Origin: JAPWJZ01 sp966211335
GTDB lineage: Bacteria > Pseudomonadota > Alphaproteobacteria > Micavibrionales > UBA2020
Length of the DNA stretch: 64,000 nucleotides
Direction of reading: 5' to 3'
NCBI GenBank assembly: GCA_966211335.1
Contig: CBIHNF010000001.1
Location: 186,001 to 250,000 of the forward strand
Shown piece by piece: positions 40,722 through 50,178 of the stretch. The notes under the pieces are model-generated. The model saw only the letters and a list, made by a program, of their open reading frames with translations. It had not been told where the DNA came from and made no database searches. Within the stretch, counting starts at the first letter, position 1. Every line of letters begins with the position of its first letter. The position numbers and the translations under genes are program-made.

Positions 40722-42649
40722 GGCTTGGGCGTTTTGGGGGCGGCTTTGGGTTTGGTTTGCGGCTTCTCGTCCATTTTTTCGAGCTGGTCGAGGTAGTTTT
40801 CCATCAGCGACAGGCCCTTCTCCCAGAATTCCGGGGTTTCGGGGTCAAGGCTGAAGGGGCGCAGGGATTCATAAAGGTTGCGGGTGATGCCGGTCTCCAG
40901 CAGCTCGATATAGTTTTCGACGAAGCCAAGGCGCTCCGGCTCCCCTTCCTTCGCGGCGGCTTTATATTCCTGATAAAGCCCTGCCACCTGAATCTGCGCG
41001 AAAGAATAGGAATAGACGTAGAAGGGCGTATCGTAGAAATGCGGCACGACCATCCAGTAGTAGCGGTCATACTCGTCCAGCTCCACCGAAGGGCCGTAGA
41101 ATTCCTTCTGCGTCTGCACCCAGATATCGGAAATTTCCTCGACCGACAATTCGCCCTTTTTGCGCGCCGCATGCACCTGCATTTCAAAATCGTAAAACGC
41201 CAGCTGCTGCAGGCCGTTTAAAATCATGCCTTCGGTCTTGTCCATGAGCAGGGATTTGGCGACGGCGGGGTCTTTTTGCTTGCTCAGCATTTCCTCGAAC
41301 ACAAGCATCTCGGCAAAAATGCTCGCAGTTTCGGAGACGGTTGTCGACATTTCGGATAGGAACAGCCCGCGCGCTTTTTCCGCCAGCACCTGATGCACGC
41401 CGTGGCCGAGTTCATGGCCGAGGGTCACCAAATCATCAATGTCGTTATTATATGTCATGAAGACGTAGGGCAGGTTGGCGGGCCCGGTCGGCATGGAGAA
41501 GGCGCCGGTTTCTTTATCCGGCCGCGGCTGCGCATCAATGCGCCCGTCGTCAAAAAACTTCTGCGCGATGCGCGCGAATTTGGGCGAGAATTTCTTGAAG
41601 GCGCGGAGGATGGTTTTGCGCGCCTCGGCGAAGCTGTAATCCGGCAGGTTTTCCGTCGGCGCGTCTTTCAGCTTCATGCCCAGCTGCGCGCGCTCCATCA
41701 CTTCAACGCCGTGCTGTTGTGCTTTCCACGCATAATAACGGTGGGACAGGCGTGAATAGGCCTGCTTCACCGTCTTGTGCATGGTATCGACAACTTCATC
41801 GGAAATGCCGTTGCCGGCGTTTTCTTCGGCATCCGGGCGTGAAAACTGGCGGACGTCCGTGTCGATGAGTTTGTCTTTCGCCATGGTGTTGTAGATCAGC
41901 GCGGTGCGCTTGGCGTTATCCTTTAAAACTTCCGCAATCTTGCCGCGCCATTCGCGGCGCTGCTCAAGCGTCGCCTTGTCATCGCCCATCATTTCATGCA
42001 CGGCGTCGATGGAGAGTTTTTTGCCATCTACTTCAACGCGCATGGCGTTGTAGGTTTCGTGATACAGCCGCCGCCAGGCTTCGCGGTTGCTGTTGTAATA
42101 TTCGGCGGCCATGTTGTCGACTTCAGGGTCGACAAGGTAACTGCGACCGGCGCGCAGGCCCGCGATCCACGGCGCATAGCGCGCAAGATCCGGCGAGGCG
42201 CCGAGCTTGGTCATCAAATCGCGCTCTTTCATCTCGGCGATTTCGGATTCGAAGAAGGAGACGGTGCCGCCCGCTTCGCTCTGCCATTTTTTGAGCGCGT
42301 CGGTCTTGGCAAAATTATTCACGCTGTCGGATTCCATGAGGCCGATGTAGGCGGAGATTTTGGTGCGCAGCGCCTCGATCGATTCATATTCCGCAATCGC
42401 ATCGGCGAGTTCAGCGCCGTTCAGGTAGGGAATCGTCGTTTCGTAATCCTTTGCGAATTGCTGGCCGCGCGTTTCAACTTCCGTCTTATCCGCCAGCAGC
42501 TCTTTCGATTCAAGGCCGGGGTAGAGCAGGTTTAAATTCCAGCGCGGCAGATTGTCGTTATTCGCAGGCTTCGCGTCATTGCCGGCGGCGGTGTGGAACT
42601 TGCGGCTTAAAGACGGGTTCGGGCTGCTTTTCTGGAAGGCGCGTCTCAT
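40718..42649 (-). CDS. M3-family oligoendopeptidase (PepF-like), copy 3 of the cluster (643 aa)
   Basis: Zinc oligopeptidase that cuts short peptides in the cytoplasm. Active site LGHELGHGVHQ (H412 as first zinc ligand) followed by STTVSETASIFAEML, whose Glu is the third ligand. Typical PepF start PRWNLNLLYPGLES and end VVPHFYDTPFYVYSYSFAQ. Less similar to the other two copies than they are to each other (it has a QQLAFYDFEMQVH core and an FLSEMSTTVSE loop). The N-terminus has about 30 extra low-complexity residues and the C-terminus a KPKAAPKTPKP tail. The start overlaps the previous stop by four bases. Confidence 0.94.
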   Translation of the reverse strand: MRRAFQKSSPNPSLSRKFHTAAGNDAKPANNDNLPRWNLNLLYPGLESKELLADKTEVETRGQQFAKDYETTIPYLNGAELADAIAEYESIEALRTKISAYIGLMESDSVNNFAKTDALKKWQSEAGGTVSFFESEIAEMKERDLMTKLGASPDLARYAPWIAGLRAGRSYLVDPEVDNMAAEYYNSNREAWRRLYHETYNAMRVEVDGKKLSIDAVHEMMGDDKATLEQRREWRGKIAEVLKDNAKRTALIYNTMAKDKLIDTDVRQFSRPDAEENAGNGISDEVVDTMHKTVKQAYSRLSHRYYAWKAQQHGVEVMERAQLGMKLKDAPTENLPDYSFAEARKTILRAFKKFSPKFARIAQKFFDDGRIDAQPRPDKETGAFSMPTGPANLPYVFMTYNNDIDDLVTLGHELGHGVHQVLAEKARGLFLSEMSTTVSETASIFAEMLVFEEMLSKQKDPAVAKSLLMDKTEGMILNGLQQLAFYDFEMQVHAARKKGELSVEEISDIWVQTQKEFYGPSVELDEYDRYYWMVVPHFYDTPFYVYSYSFAQIQVAGLYQEYKAAAKEGEPERLGFVENYIELLETGITRNLYESLRPFSLDPETPEFWEKGLSLMENYLDQLEKMDEKPQTKPKAAPKTPKP

Positions 42650-44577
42650 GCGGCAGGGCCTTTCGGTTTCTTTTTCGGCGCGGGCCGTTGGGCGTCGTCA
42701 TTCGCGGCGGGTTTGACGGCGCTGTCGCCATTGGCCTTGAAGTCCGCCTGCTTTTTCTGCACCTGCTCGATTTTGGCGTCGAGGGCCACAAGATCATCAA
42801 TGTAGCGTTCGATAACGCTCATGCCCTTCTTCCAGAAGGCGGGGTCTGTGGTGTCGAGGCCGAATTCGGCGAGGGCCGCGTCATGCCGCTTGGTGCCGCC
42901 GGATTTCAGCAGCTCGATATATTTATCGGTGAAATCTTTTTTATCGGCGGCTTTTGAATATTCGTCATAGAGCGCATTCACGAGGCAGTCGCCGAAGGCA
43001 TAGGCGTAGACGTAAAACGGCGTATGGATGAAATGCGGCACCGACATCCAGAGGTTTTCCGCACCCGGTACATCAAGGTTGACGGCGGGACCAAGGGATT
43101 CTTTCTGCGTTTCCTTCCAGATGGCGCCGATGCGCTCAGGGCTCAGCTCCCCATTCTCGGCGCGTTCTTTATGCACGCGCTGCTCGAAGGTGAAAAACGC
43201 CGTCTGGCGGACGACGGTGTTCAGCATATCTTCCACCTTCTGCGCGATCATGGCGCGTTGCGCCGCCATATCTGTTTCACGCGAGAGGAGTTCCTTGAAG
43301 CATAGCATTTCGCCAAAGACCGATGCGGTTTCGGCAAGGGTCAGCGGCGTATCCGCCTTCAAATGCCCCTGTTTACCTGCCAGCACCTGATGTATGCCGT
43401 GGCCAAGCTCATGCGCCAATGTCATCACATCCCCCGCGCCGCCGAAGAAGTTGACGAGGATATAGGGATGCGTATCGGGCGTTGCGGGGTGGGAAAAGCC
43501 GCCGCTGTCCTTGCCGGCACGCGGTGCCGCGTCAATCCAGCCCTTGTCAAAAAACTCCTGCCCCAGGGCGGCCATCTCCGGTGACAGCTTGGCGAAGGAG
43601 GCGAGGACGATTTCTTTTGCTTCCTCCCAGCTGTATTCGCGCGATTTGCGACGGCCGAGAGGGGCGTTGCGGTCGGCGGGGTGCAGGCGGGCGACGCCGG
43701 ATTTCTTCGCCTTCCACGCATAATAGCGGTGCGCGGTTTTGGAATAGTTGTCGCGCACGGTTTTGGTCAGCGCTTCCACCGTTTCTTTGTCGATCTGGTT
43801 TTCAACATGGCGGCTGTCTTCCGGCGCGTCGAATTTGCGCCACGTGTCGCTCATTTTTTTCAGGTCAATCAGCGTATTGGTGATAAGCGCAAAGGATTTT
43901 TTGTTTTCCGCCAGCACTTCGGTGATGGATGCAAAGGCCTCGCGGCGGAGTTTGGAATCGCCGGTTTCCATGGCGTTGAAAATTTCGGCTTCGGTCAATT
44001 TTTCACCGCGCAGATCAAAGCGCAGATCCGTCACCAGCTGGTCGTAGAGGCGCACCCAGGCGTCGGTCGCGACGGTCTGCATGCGGGCATCATATTTCTC
44101 GGCGGGTTCGGACAATTGGTGCCCGCGCAGCCCGCGCACCTTGCCGATCCAGGGGCCATAGGGCGCAAGCTTCGGCGCGGCGATTTTGGCGAGCAGTTCG
44201 GTTTCCGACAGTTTGTTGATGTCGAGTTCAAAGAACAGCCGTGGGGCTTCCGCCTTGCGCAGACGATCGGAAATATCCTGCGCCCAGGCGTTCTGGTCGG
44301 CATCGACCGCCTTGGTCAGCTCCACATAGAGCGCGACCTTGGCGGAATGCTGGCTGATTTTTTCATACAGCTCGATCGCCTCGCCCAGCTGGTTGCCGGT
44401 CAGCTTCTTGATCTTGCCTTTGTATTTTTCTGAAAATTTGCGGCTGTTTTCTTCCACCTGATCCAGCGCGCTCAAAAATTCGGGCGACTGTGGCGACGGA
44501 AACAGGTCGCGCAAATCCCACTTCGGAAGCGACATGGAATTTCCGTTTGCCGTTTCATCTCGCTTGTCGTTCGCCAT
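42646..44577 (-). CDS. M3-family oligoendopeptidase (PepF-like), copy 2 of the cluster (643 aa)
   Basis: Active site LAHELGHGIHQ (H389), LTLAETASVFGEML third-ligand region, PKWDLRDLFPSPQSPEF start, VPHFIHTPFYVYAYAFGDCLVNALY substrate-side motif. The close match to copy 1 (same LAETASVFGEML and VVRQxAFxTFExRxH blocks) shows a duplication. The long Lys/Pro/Ala C-terminal tail (about 40 residues) is similar to tails on other proteins of this window. It follows the cyclase gene after 110 bases, so it may have its own promoter there. Cytoplasmic; no signal peptide. Confidence 0.95.
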   Translation of the reverse strand: MANDKRDETANGNSMSLPKWDLRDLFPSPQSPEFLSALDQVEENSRKFSEKYKGKIKKLTGNQLGEAIELYEKISQHSAKVALYVELTKAVDADQNAWAQDISDRLRKAEAPRLFFELDINKLSETELLAKIAAPKLAPYGPWIGKVRGLRGHQLSEPAEKYDARMQTVATDAWVRLYDQLVTDLRFDLRGEKLTEAEIFNAMETGDSKLRREAFASITEVLAENKKSFALITNTLIDLKKMSDTWRKFDAPEDSRHVENQIDKETVEALTKTVRDNYSKTAHRYYAWKAKKSGVARLHPADRNAPLGRRKSREYSWEEAKEIVLASFAKLSPEMAALGQEFFDKGWIDAAPRAGKDSGGFSHPATPDTHPYILVNFFGGAGDVMTLAHELGHGIHQVLAGKQGHLKADTPLTLAETASVFGEMLCFKELLSRETDMAAQRAMIAQKVEDMLNTVVRQTAFFTFEQRVHKERAENGELSPERIGAIWKETQKESLGPAVNLDVPGAENLWMSVPHFIHTPFYVYAYAFGDCLVNALYDEYSKAADKKDFTDKYIELLKSGGTKRHDAALAEFGLDTTDPAFWKKGMSVIERYIDDLVALDAKIEQVQKKQADFKANGDSAVKPAANDDAQRPAPKKKPKGPAA

Positions 44578-44687
44578 TGAAGGTACGCCCAGCTAATTTG
44601 GAACAGGTGTTTTGGATGGATGAAGCCTAACACGGAAAACAAACCCCCGCCAAGGCGTTTGAATCCGGTGCAGCGCAGCAAAATCAA

Positions 44688-45602
44688 TCAGTTGCGGAAG
44701 ACGGAAATGCGGTTGCGGCCGGCTTTTTTGGCATCGAAGACGGCGCTGTCGGCTCTGCCTAACGGCGCATCCACATTCACCTCGCCGTCCTTGTACTGGA
44801 CGACGCCGATGCTGGCGGTGAAGGTGATTTTATGGTCGTTGAAACTGAGCACATTTTCGCTGATGATTTTACGTAAACGCTCGGCGATAATGCTGGCGCC
44901 TTCGATATCCGTCTCCGGCAGCAGCGCCACGAACTCTTCCCCGCCCCAGCGGCCGAAGATATCGACGTTGCGAAGGGTATTGGTGCAAAGCGTCGTGAAG
45001 CGCTGCAAAACCTTGTCGCCCGCCGCATGGCCGTAGGTGTCGTTCAGCCGCTTGAAGTGGTCAAGGTCGAGCATCATGAGCGAGAGCGGATGGTGATAGC
45101 GGTGGGAGCGCAATGCTTCGCGCTCCGCCATCTGCGTGAATTCGCGGCGGTTGTAGGCGCCGGTGAGCGGGTCGGTCGCGGCAAGGCGCAACAGCTCTTC
45201 TTCCGTCCGCTTGTTCTGGCTGACGTCGCGGAACAGGGCTGCGTAATAGCGCGTAGTTTTATCGCCAAGGCGGATGATTTGCGCATTGGCGACGAATTCA
45301 TTGCCGTCCTTGCGGCGGCCGTAAATCTGCCGGTTGCGGCGGCCCATGGTTTTGGTTTCAAGGCTGCTGGCGCCGAATTCATCGACCATCACGTCGTGCT
45401 GCAGCTGGAAGCGCTCCGGCATCAGCATATCGAGGCGTTCGCCGACGGTTTCCTTGGCGGTGAAGCCGAACATCTGCTCCGCCCCGCTGTTGAACAGCAC
45501 GATGCGGTGCGATGAATCGATGATCACCACGGCGTCTTCCGCCTCCGCCACAATTTCGGCGCAGAGCTGGGCGAGCTTGGCTTTTTTACCGCCGAACAAC
45601 AT
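44688..45602 (-). CDS. PAS-GGDEF diguanylate cyclase (304 aa)
   Basis: PAS sensor domain (about residues 15-130: AVVIIDSSHRIVLFNSGAEQ, FGFTAKETVGERL, RKDGNEFVANAQI, then ALFRDVSQNKRTEEEL), then a GGDEF domain (about 138-304) with DPLTGAYNRREF, DLDHFKRLNDTYGHAAGD and GRWGGEEFVALL. GGEEF (220-224) is an active variant. An RxxD inhibitory site (RNVD, 211-214) sits the normal five residues before it, so product feedback by cyclic di-GMP is predicted. No membrane segment, so a cytoplasmic PAS input. Lies between two peptidase genes on the same strand. Confidence 0.95.
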   Translation of the reverse strand: MLFGGKKAKLAQLCAEIVAEAEDAVVIIDSSHRIVLFNSGAEQMFGFTAKETVGERLDMLMPERFQLQHDVMVDEFGASSLETKTMGRRNRQIYGRRKDGNEFVANAQIIRLGDKTTRYYAALFRDVSQNKRTEEELLRLAATDPLTGAYNRREFTQMAEREALRSHRYHHPLSLMMLDLDHFKRLNDTYGHAAGDKVLQRFTTLCTNTLRNVDIFGRWGGEEFVALLPETDIEGASIIAERLRKIISENVLSFNDHKITFTASIGVVQYKDGEVNVDAPLGRADSAVFDAKKAGRNRISVFRN

Positions 45603-45634
45603 GCTTTGGTCAACAATCCTTGAGAATTATCTTG

Positions 45635-47455
45635 TTACTTCCGCAGCTTAACAGCCTTGTCGGCGGATTCCAACTGGTCAATAAAAGATTCGATGAGGGA
45701 CAGGCCCTTTGACCAGAACTTGGGGTCCCGCGCATCGAGGCGGAATGGTTTCAACAGCTTGTCATGCCGCAGCGTGCCGCCGGCTTCGAGCAGCGTCAGA
45801 TACTTCTCCGCAAAATCCTTTCCGGAATCCTGCCCTGAATTTTGATAGACCGCATAAAGCGCGTTCACGAGGCAGTCGCCGAAGGCATAGGCGTAGACGT
45901 AAAACGGCACATGGTAGAAGTGCGAAATATACATCCAGAAGTTTTTATAGCCTTCGGTAAAGGTAAAGGCGGGGCCAAGGCTACTCTGCATGACTTCCAT
46001 CCATATCGCGCCAAGCCTGTCCGGCGTCAGCTCCCCTTCTTTCCGCTCGGCGTGGATGCGGGTTTCGAAGGTATGGAAGGCGATCTGGCGGACGACGGTG
46101 TTCAGCATGTCTTCCACTTTTTTCGCCAGCATCGCCTGCCGCGCGGCGGGATTTTTTTCCGCCTGCAGCAGAGACTGGAACACCAGCATCTCGCCAAAAA
46201 CACTTGCGGTTTCGGCAAGCGTCAGCGGCGTATCGGCCATCAAATGCCCCTGTTTGGCCGACAGCACCTGATGCACCCCGTGCCCCAGTTCATGCGCCAA
46301 GGTCATGACATCTTCAATGCCGCCCTTGAAATTCATGAGGATATAGGGGTGCGCCGAGGGCACGGTGCCGGCGGAAAAAGCGCCGCTGTCCTTGCCGGCA
46401 TAGGGCGCGGCATCAATCCAGAGATTGTCGAAAAACTGCTGCCCGACCTCGCGCATCTTCGGGTGGAAGCTGCCGTAGGCGTCCAGCACCGCAGCCTGCG
46501 CAGCGGCCCATGAAAACTTTTTCTTCGCGGCGAAGGGCAGCGGCGCGTTGCGGTCCCAATAGGGCATTTTTTTGACGCCCATCCATTTCGCCTTCAGCCT
46601 GTAATAGCGGTGGGACAGGCGCGGATAGCTTTTCCTGACCGCCGATACCAGCGCGTCAACAACATCATCCTCCACCTGATTTTCAAGGTTGCGGGAGGCG
46701 AGCGGGGTTTTAAAGCCGCGCTGCTTGTCATCCACCTCTTTTTCCTTGATGAGGGTGTTGAGGATAAAGCCGAAGGCCTGCGCATGTTCCGGCAGCACTT
46801 TTTCAATTGCCGCGGCGGCGTCTTTCCGGCGTTTCGGGTCGCTCGAGAACATTTCATGGAAGACTTCCGTCTCCGTCACGATTTTTCCGCGGAAGTTGAA
46901 GCGCAATTTCGCCATGCTTTCGTCAAACATGCGCACAAAGGCACCGGCACCGGTCACGCTGCGTTCATGCAGCACGGCTTCGATATCATCGGCCAGCTGG
47001 TGCGGGCGGAAGGCGCGGGTATCGTCTATAAACGGGCGGTATCTGGCGGCGGCGGGGCTTTTCAGCTGCTTGGCCAGCGTCGCCGCGGGGATTTTATTGA
47101 TCTCGAGCGTGAAGAACAGCAATTGCGCCGAAATATCGGTTTCCTTCTCCACCACGCCCTGCAGCCTGCGTCCCGCGCCGGCGTCATCCAACTTCGTCTG
47201 GCGGTCAAGGCTGGCGTAGCTGTAGGCGCGGGCCAGCGCCTCCGATATCGCTTCATATTCGGCAATCGCCGCGCCGAAAGCCGCGCCGGAAAGGCGGGCA
47301 AGGCGGCCCTTGTACTTCTTCTGAAAAGCCGACGCCCGCAAGGCCTGTTTTTGCAGCAGCTTTTTTATATTCGCGTCCACCGGTGCGGGCACCAGGTCGG
47401 ACAGGTCCCAGCGGGGCGGCAGATTACCGCTTTTATTGGCTTTTGCGCGTTTCAT
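45635..47455 (-). CDS. M3-family oligoendopeptidase (PepF-like), copy 1 of the cluster (606 aa)
   Basis: First gene of the leftward cluster. PPRWDLSDLVPAPVD start, active site LAHELGHGVHQ (H388), LTLAETASVFGEMLVF third-ligand region, ISHFYHVPFYVYAYAFGDCLVNALY, and 'GLSLIESFIDQLESA' end. It lacks the Pro/Lys tail of the other two copies. The cyclase gene follows after 32 bases. Divergent from COQ9 with a 64-base gap. Likely role: degradation of oligopeptides after proteolysis or uptake. Confidence 0.95.
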   Translation of the reverse strand: MKRAKANKSGNLPPRWDLSDLVPAPVDANIKKLLQKQALRASAFQKKYKGRLARLSGAAFGAAIAEYEAISEALARAYSYASLDRQTKLDDAGAGRRLQGVVEKETDISAQLLFFTLEINKIPAATLAKQLKSPAAARYRPFIDDTRAFRPHQLADDIEAVLHERSVTGAGAFVRMFDESMAKLRFNFRGKIVTETEVFHEMFSSDPKRRKDAAAAIEKVLPEHAQAFGFILNTLIKEKEVDDKQRGFKTPLASRNLENQVEDDVVDALVSAVRKSYPRLSHRYYRLKAKWMGVKKMPYWDRNAPLPFAAKKKFSWAAAQAAVLDAYGSFHPKMREVGQQFFDNLWIDAAPYAGKDSGAFSAGTVPSAHPYILMNFKGGIEDVMTLAHELGHGVHQVLSAKQGHLMADTPLTLAETASVFGEMLVFQSLLQAEKNPAARQAMLAKKVEDMLNTVVRQIAFHTFETRIHAERKEGELTPDRLGAIWMEVMQSSLGPAFTFTEGYKNFWMYISHFYHVPFYVYAYAFGDCLVNALYAVYQNSGQDSGKDFAEKYLTLLEAGGTLRHDKLLKPFRLDARDPKFWSKGLSLIESFIDQLESADKAVKLRK

Positions 47456-47519
47456 GGCTACACTTCATATCCATCAGGGTGAATAGTGGCACCATATTAG
47501 TCGAAAAGGCTGCAAGAAC

Positions 47520-48143
47520 ATGGCAAAAAAATCTTCCTCGAAGAAAAATAGCGGCGACATCCGGGCCGCCGTACTGGAAGCCGCCCTGCCCGATGTGCCC
47601 TTCGACGGCTGGACGGACGACCTGATGACACGCGCCGCCGCGCGGCTGAAGATGAGCGATGCCGATGTTGCCGCCGTCTTCCCCCATGGCGCGCTTGACC
47701 TGCTGGTTTATTTCGCCGAATGGGCGGACGGCAAGATGGCGGAAAAACTGGCCGGCAAAAAATTCGAATCCATGCGAATCCGCGACAAAATCGCCTATGG
47801 CGTTGAAACGCGGCTGGAAATTCTGACGCCGCACAAGGAAGCCGTGAAAGCGGGGCTTGCCAAAATGGCGCTGCCGCCGCGGTCCTTCCGCCTGCCGAAA
47901 CTGGTGTGGAACACGGCCGATGTTATCTGGATTGCGGCCGGCGACACCTCGACCGATTATAACCGCTATACAAAACGCATGCTGCTCTCGGGCGTCATCA
48001 CCTCGACCGTTCTGTTCTGGCTGAACGACAGTTCCGAAGGCGCGACGCGCACGCATGATTTCCTGCAAAAGCGCATTGAAAACGTCCTCAAAATCGGCGG
48101 CTTCCTCAACCGCATCAAGCAGCGCAAAGAGGGCGGCAGATGA
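47520..48143 (+). CDS. COQ9-family ubiquinone biosynthesis protein
   Basis: Lipid-binding TetR-fold protein that in eukaryotes presents quinone precursors to COQ7 for hydroxylation; bacterial members are almost confined to alphaproteobacteria. Diagnostic C-terminal block: VWNTADVIWIAAGDTSTDYN followed by YTKRMLLSGVITSTVLFWLND and FLQKRIENVLKIGG. N-terminal helix-turn-helix-like part AARLKMSDADVAAVFPHGALDLLVYF. The length of 207 is typical. The stop overlaps the next gene by four bases. Confidence 0.93.
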   Translation: MAKKSSSKKNSGDIRAAVLEAALPDVPFDGWTDDLMTRAAARLKMSDADVAAVFPHGALDLLVYFAEWADGKMAEKLAGKKFESMRIRDKIAYGVETRLEILTPHKEAVKAGLAKMALPPRSFRLPKLVWNTADVIWIAAGDTSTDYNRYTKRMLLSGVITSTVLFWLNDSSEGATRTHDFLQKRIENVLKIGGFLNRIKQRKEGGR

Positions 48144-48805
48144 TTGCGGGCGCGAGCCTCCACAAGCTTGCGGCCTTTTATATTCTGGCGGCGCAGGCCA
48201 GCTGCCCTATATTGCCGGCCCCGAAAGTGACGATGACTTTTGCCAACATTCCGCCGGTGGAAATTAACGCCAAGTCGAGTGCGGAACTGGGGCAATATCA
48301 TATCAGCACTACTTTTTCCCACAGCCGGAATGAAATTTTCACCGTTGGCGGGCTGACAGTCAGCCACATCGACCCTGCCTATCGCATCCTCTTCAATACG
48401 ACGAGCACGGAAGACGGCATGGTTTGCGTTTCGCTGGCGCAGGTCGGGATCGCGGTGAGCTATGCGCCGCTGATTTACATTTCCAGCGAAACGAAGGCGG
48501 GAAGCTGCCGCTACAAGGCGACGCTGCAGCACGAGGTGCGCCATGTGAACACCGACATCATCACCTTCAACGAATACCTGCCGCAAATGACGGCGGCCGT
48601 GCAGGCAGCGCTTGACCATATGCCGCCGATACCGCCCGTGCCGGCCGAAAACGCCGTTGATGTCCAGAACCGGATGATGGATCTCGTCCGTGCGGCGCTA
48701 GGGCAAAAGACCGATGAGCTGGAACATGTGCGGGCGGCGCGGCAGCAGATGATCGACACGCGGCAGGAATATCTGCGCGGCACCGCGCTCTGCCCCGGCG
48801 AGTAG
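48140..48805 (+). CDS. Secreted HExxH protein, copy 1 of a tandem pair (221 aa)
   Basis: Unrecognised. The N-terminus is signal-like (LHKLAAFYILAAQASC). Core GSCRYKATLQHEVRHVNTDI holds HExxHxxxD (H131-E132-V-R-H135, D139), a zincin-type motif with Asp as possible third ligand. The preceding strands (SYAPLIYISSETKAGSCRYK) would form the edge strand seen in metallopeptidases. The C-terminal 80 residues are helical and end in RQEYLRGTALCP. Two Cys (C123, near the end C218) could form a disulfide in the periplasm. Coupled to COQ9 by an ATGA overlap. Function unknown; a peptidase is inferred. Confidence 0.75.
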   Translation: MIAGASLHKLAAFYILAAQASCPILPAPKVTMTFANIPPVEINAKSSAELGQYHISTTFSHSRNEIFTVGGLTVSHIDPAYRILFNTTSTEDGMVCVSLAQVGIAVSYAPLIYISSETKAGSCRYKATLQHEVRHVNTDIITFNEYLPQMTAAVQAALDHMPPIPPVPAENAVDVQNRMMDLVRAALGQKTDELEHVRAARQQMIDTRQEYLRGTALCPGE

Positions 48806-48812
48806 CAACAGC

Positions 48813-49451
48813 ATGTCCCTCGCAAAGGCCTATGTCGTCGCCGCGCTGTCGTTGTGTCCCGCAAAAGCTCCGCCGCAGGTGTTTTTCGTCTATTCGGAGA
48901 AACCCGCCGTCCTCCATCATGACCTGTCGACACGCCAGCTGGCGAAAAGCTGGGAACAGGGCGACGGCGCGGCGCATGCCGAATTCCCCGTCACCAGCGG
49001 CTATACCAACGGCAAGATCAAGGCCGACTTTGAAATGCAGTTCGGCTATCAGGCCTATCAGGGCGGGCTTTTCTGCCTGTGGCCCGGCACGGTGCGCGTT
49101 TTTGTGAGCTATAAGCCGGATGTCTTCATCGCCAGCGATTATAAGGAAGGCAGCTGCCGCTACAAGGACACCGTGACCCATGAATTCCGCCACGTTCACA
49201 CCGACATTGCGACATTGAAAAAGTATCTCCCCGCGCTCGAGGGCGCCGCACGCACGGAAGCCGCGCGCATGCAGATGCCGCCGCCGCTGACGAAAGCGCG
49301 CATGGAAAAAATGCGCCAGACCTTCATCGACCGACTGCAAGGGGCGATTGCGCGGCCGCTGGCTGACCTCGACACGGAGCGCAAGGAGAAACAGGCGCTG
49401 ATCGACACGCGGGCGGAATACCTCCGCGCGTCCCGCGCCTGCGTGCGCTGA
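48813..49451 (+). CDS. HExxH protein, copy 2 of a tandem pair (212 aa)
   Basis: Paralogue of the gene before it, seven bases downstream. Shared core: SYKPDVFIASDYKEGSCRYK, then VTHEFRHVHTDIATLKKYLP with H123-E124-F-R-H127 and D131, and C-terminal ALIDTRAEYLRASRACV. The start MSLAKAYVVAALSLCPAKAPP looks like a short signal, so it is probably exported. Conserved Cys residues match copy 1. No family name can be given; putative zinc peptidase. Confidence 0.75.
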   Translation: MSLAKAYVVAALSLCPAKAPPQVFFVYSEKPAVLHHDLSTRQLAKSWEQGDGAAHAEFPVTSGYTNGKIKADFEMQFGYQAYQGGLFCLWPGTVRVFVSYKPDVFIASDYKEGSCRYKDTVTHEFRHVHTDIATLKKYLPALEGAARTEAARMQMPPPLTKARMEKMRQTFIDRLQGAIARPLADLDTERKEKQALIDTRAEYLRASRACVR

Positions 49452-50177
49452 TCAGGGCTTATTCCGGGCTTTCAGCTCCGCTTGTGCTTTGACGAGACTG
49501 TCGCGCACCATGTCTTTCCAATAGGCACCGGGCGGGCCGTCACTCAGCAGCGCCTGCCAGTCCGCGATAGCGCCTTCAACATCATGGTGCTGGTATTTCG
49601 CTTGAGCCAGATAATATCGCGCGATGGGGTTTCCCGCCTGCAGCGTCAGCACATAGTTAAAGGTACCGATCGCAGCGTCGTTGACGTTGCCGCCGTCGCT
49701 ATCCACCTGCAGCTGTCCAAGGTTTGTTACATAAATGCGCAGGAATGGGTCGTGGACTTCCTCGGCCACGATCACCGCGCGCTTGTAGAATTTTATCGCT
49801 TCTTTGTAGTTGCGTAACTTGACCTGCACGGATGCGAGCTGGACAATGGCCGCGAGGTTATCCGGATTTTCCTCCAGCAATATCTGCGCCGGGTGCCGCA
49901 TGAGGAGCGCCTGCTGCCGCGACATGAGGTCATCCAGCCCCTGCACGAGCGTTGCAGGGTCGCTGATGCCGCCGAAAATCGCGGGCGCGCCGGGCAGGTC
50001 CGGCCGGCCGAGGAACATATAGAGGCAGAAGGCCAGCACGGGCGCGGCGCAGACAATGCTATAAAGCATCTTGCGGTCCTGCGCCGTGCCGTGGCGGTGG
50101 CCGTCCATCAGCGGCTGGAGCAGCTTGGTGCAGGTGCCGGCGGCGAGCAGCGCCATGATGATGTACAAGCCCCACAT
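49452..50177 (-). CDS. ccmI: Cytochrome c maturation protein CcmI (TPR type)
   Basis: Apocytochrome-binding subunit of the heme ligation complex. Two N-terminal membrane helices (MWGLYIIMALLAAGTC; IVCAAPVLAFCLYMFLG) with a basic loop between, then TPR-like repeats (NPDNLAAIVQLASVQVKLRNY, FLRIYVTNLGQLQV, NPIARYYLAQAKYQHHD) and a CcmI-like 'GPPGAYWKDMVRDSL' end. The start ATG lies two bases after the ccmH stop. Length 241, shorter than many CcmI proteins. Identification rests on operon position plus topology. Confidence 0.85.
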   Translation of the reverse strand: MWGLYIIMALLAAGTCTKLLQPLMDGHRHGTAQDRKMLYSIVCAAPVLAFCLYMFLGRPDLPGAPAIFGGISDPATLVQGLDDLMSRQQALLMRHPAQILLEENPDNLAAIVQLASVQVKLRNYKEAIKFYKRAVIVAEEVHDPFLRIYVTNLGQLQVDSDGGNVNDAAIGTFNYVLTLQAGNPIARYYLAQAKYQHHDVEGAIADWQALLSDGPPGAYWKDMVRDSLVKAQAELKARNKP

Positions 50178-50178
50178 A

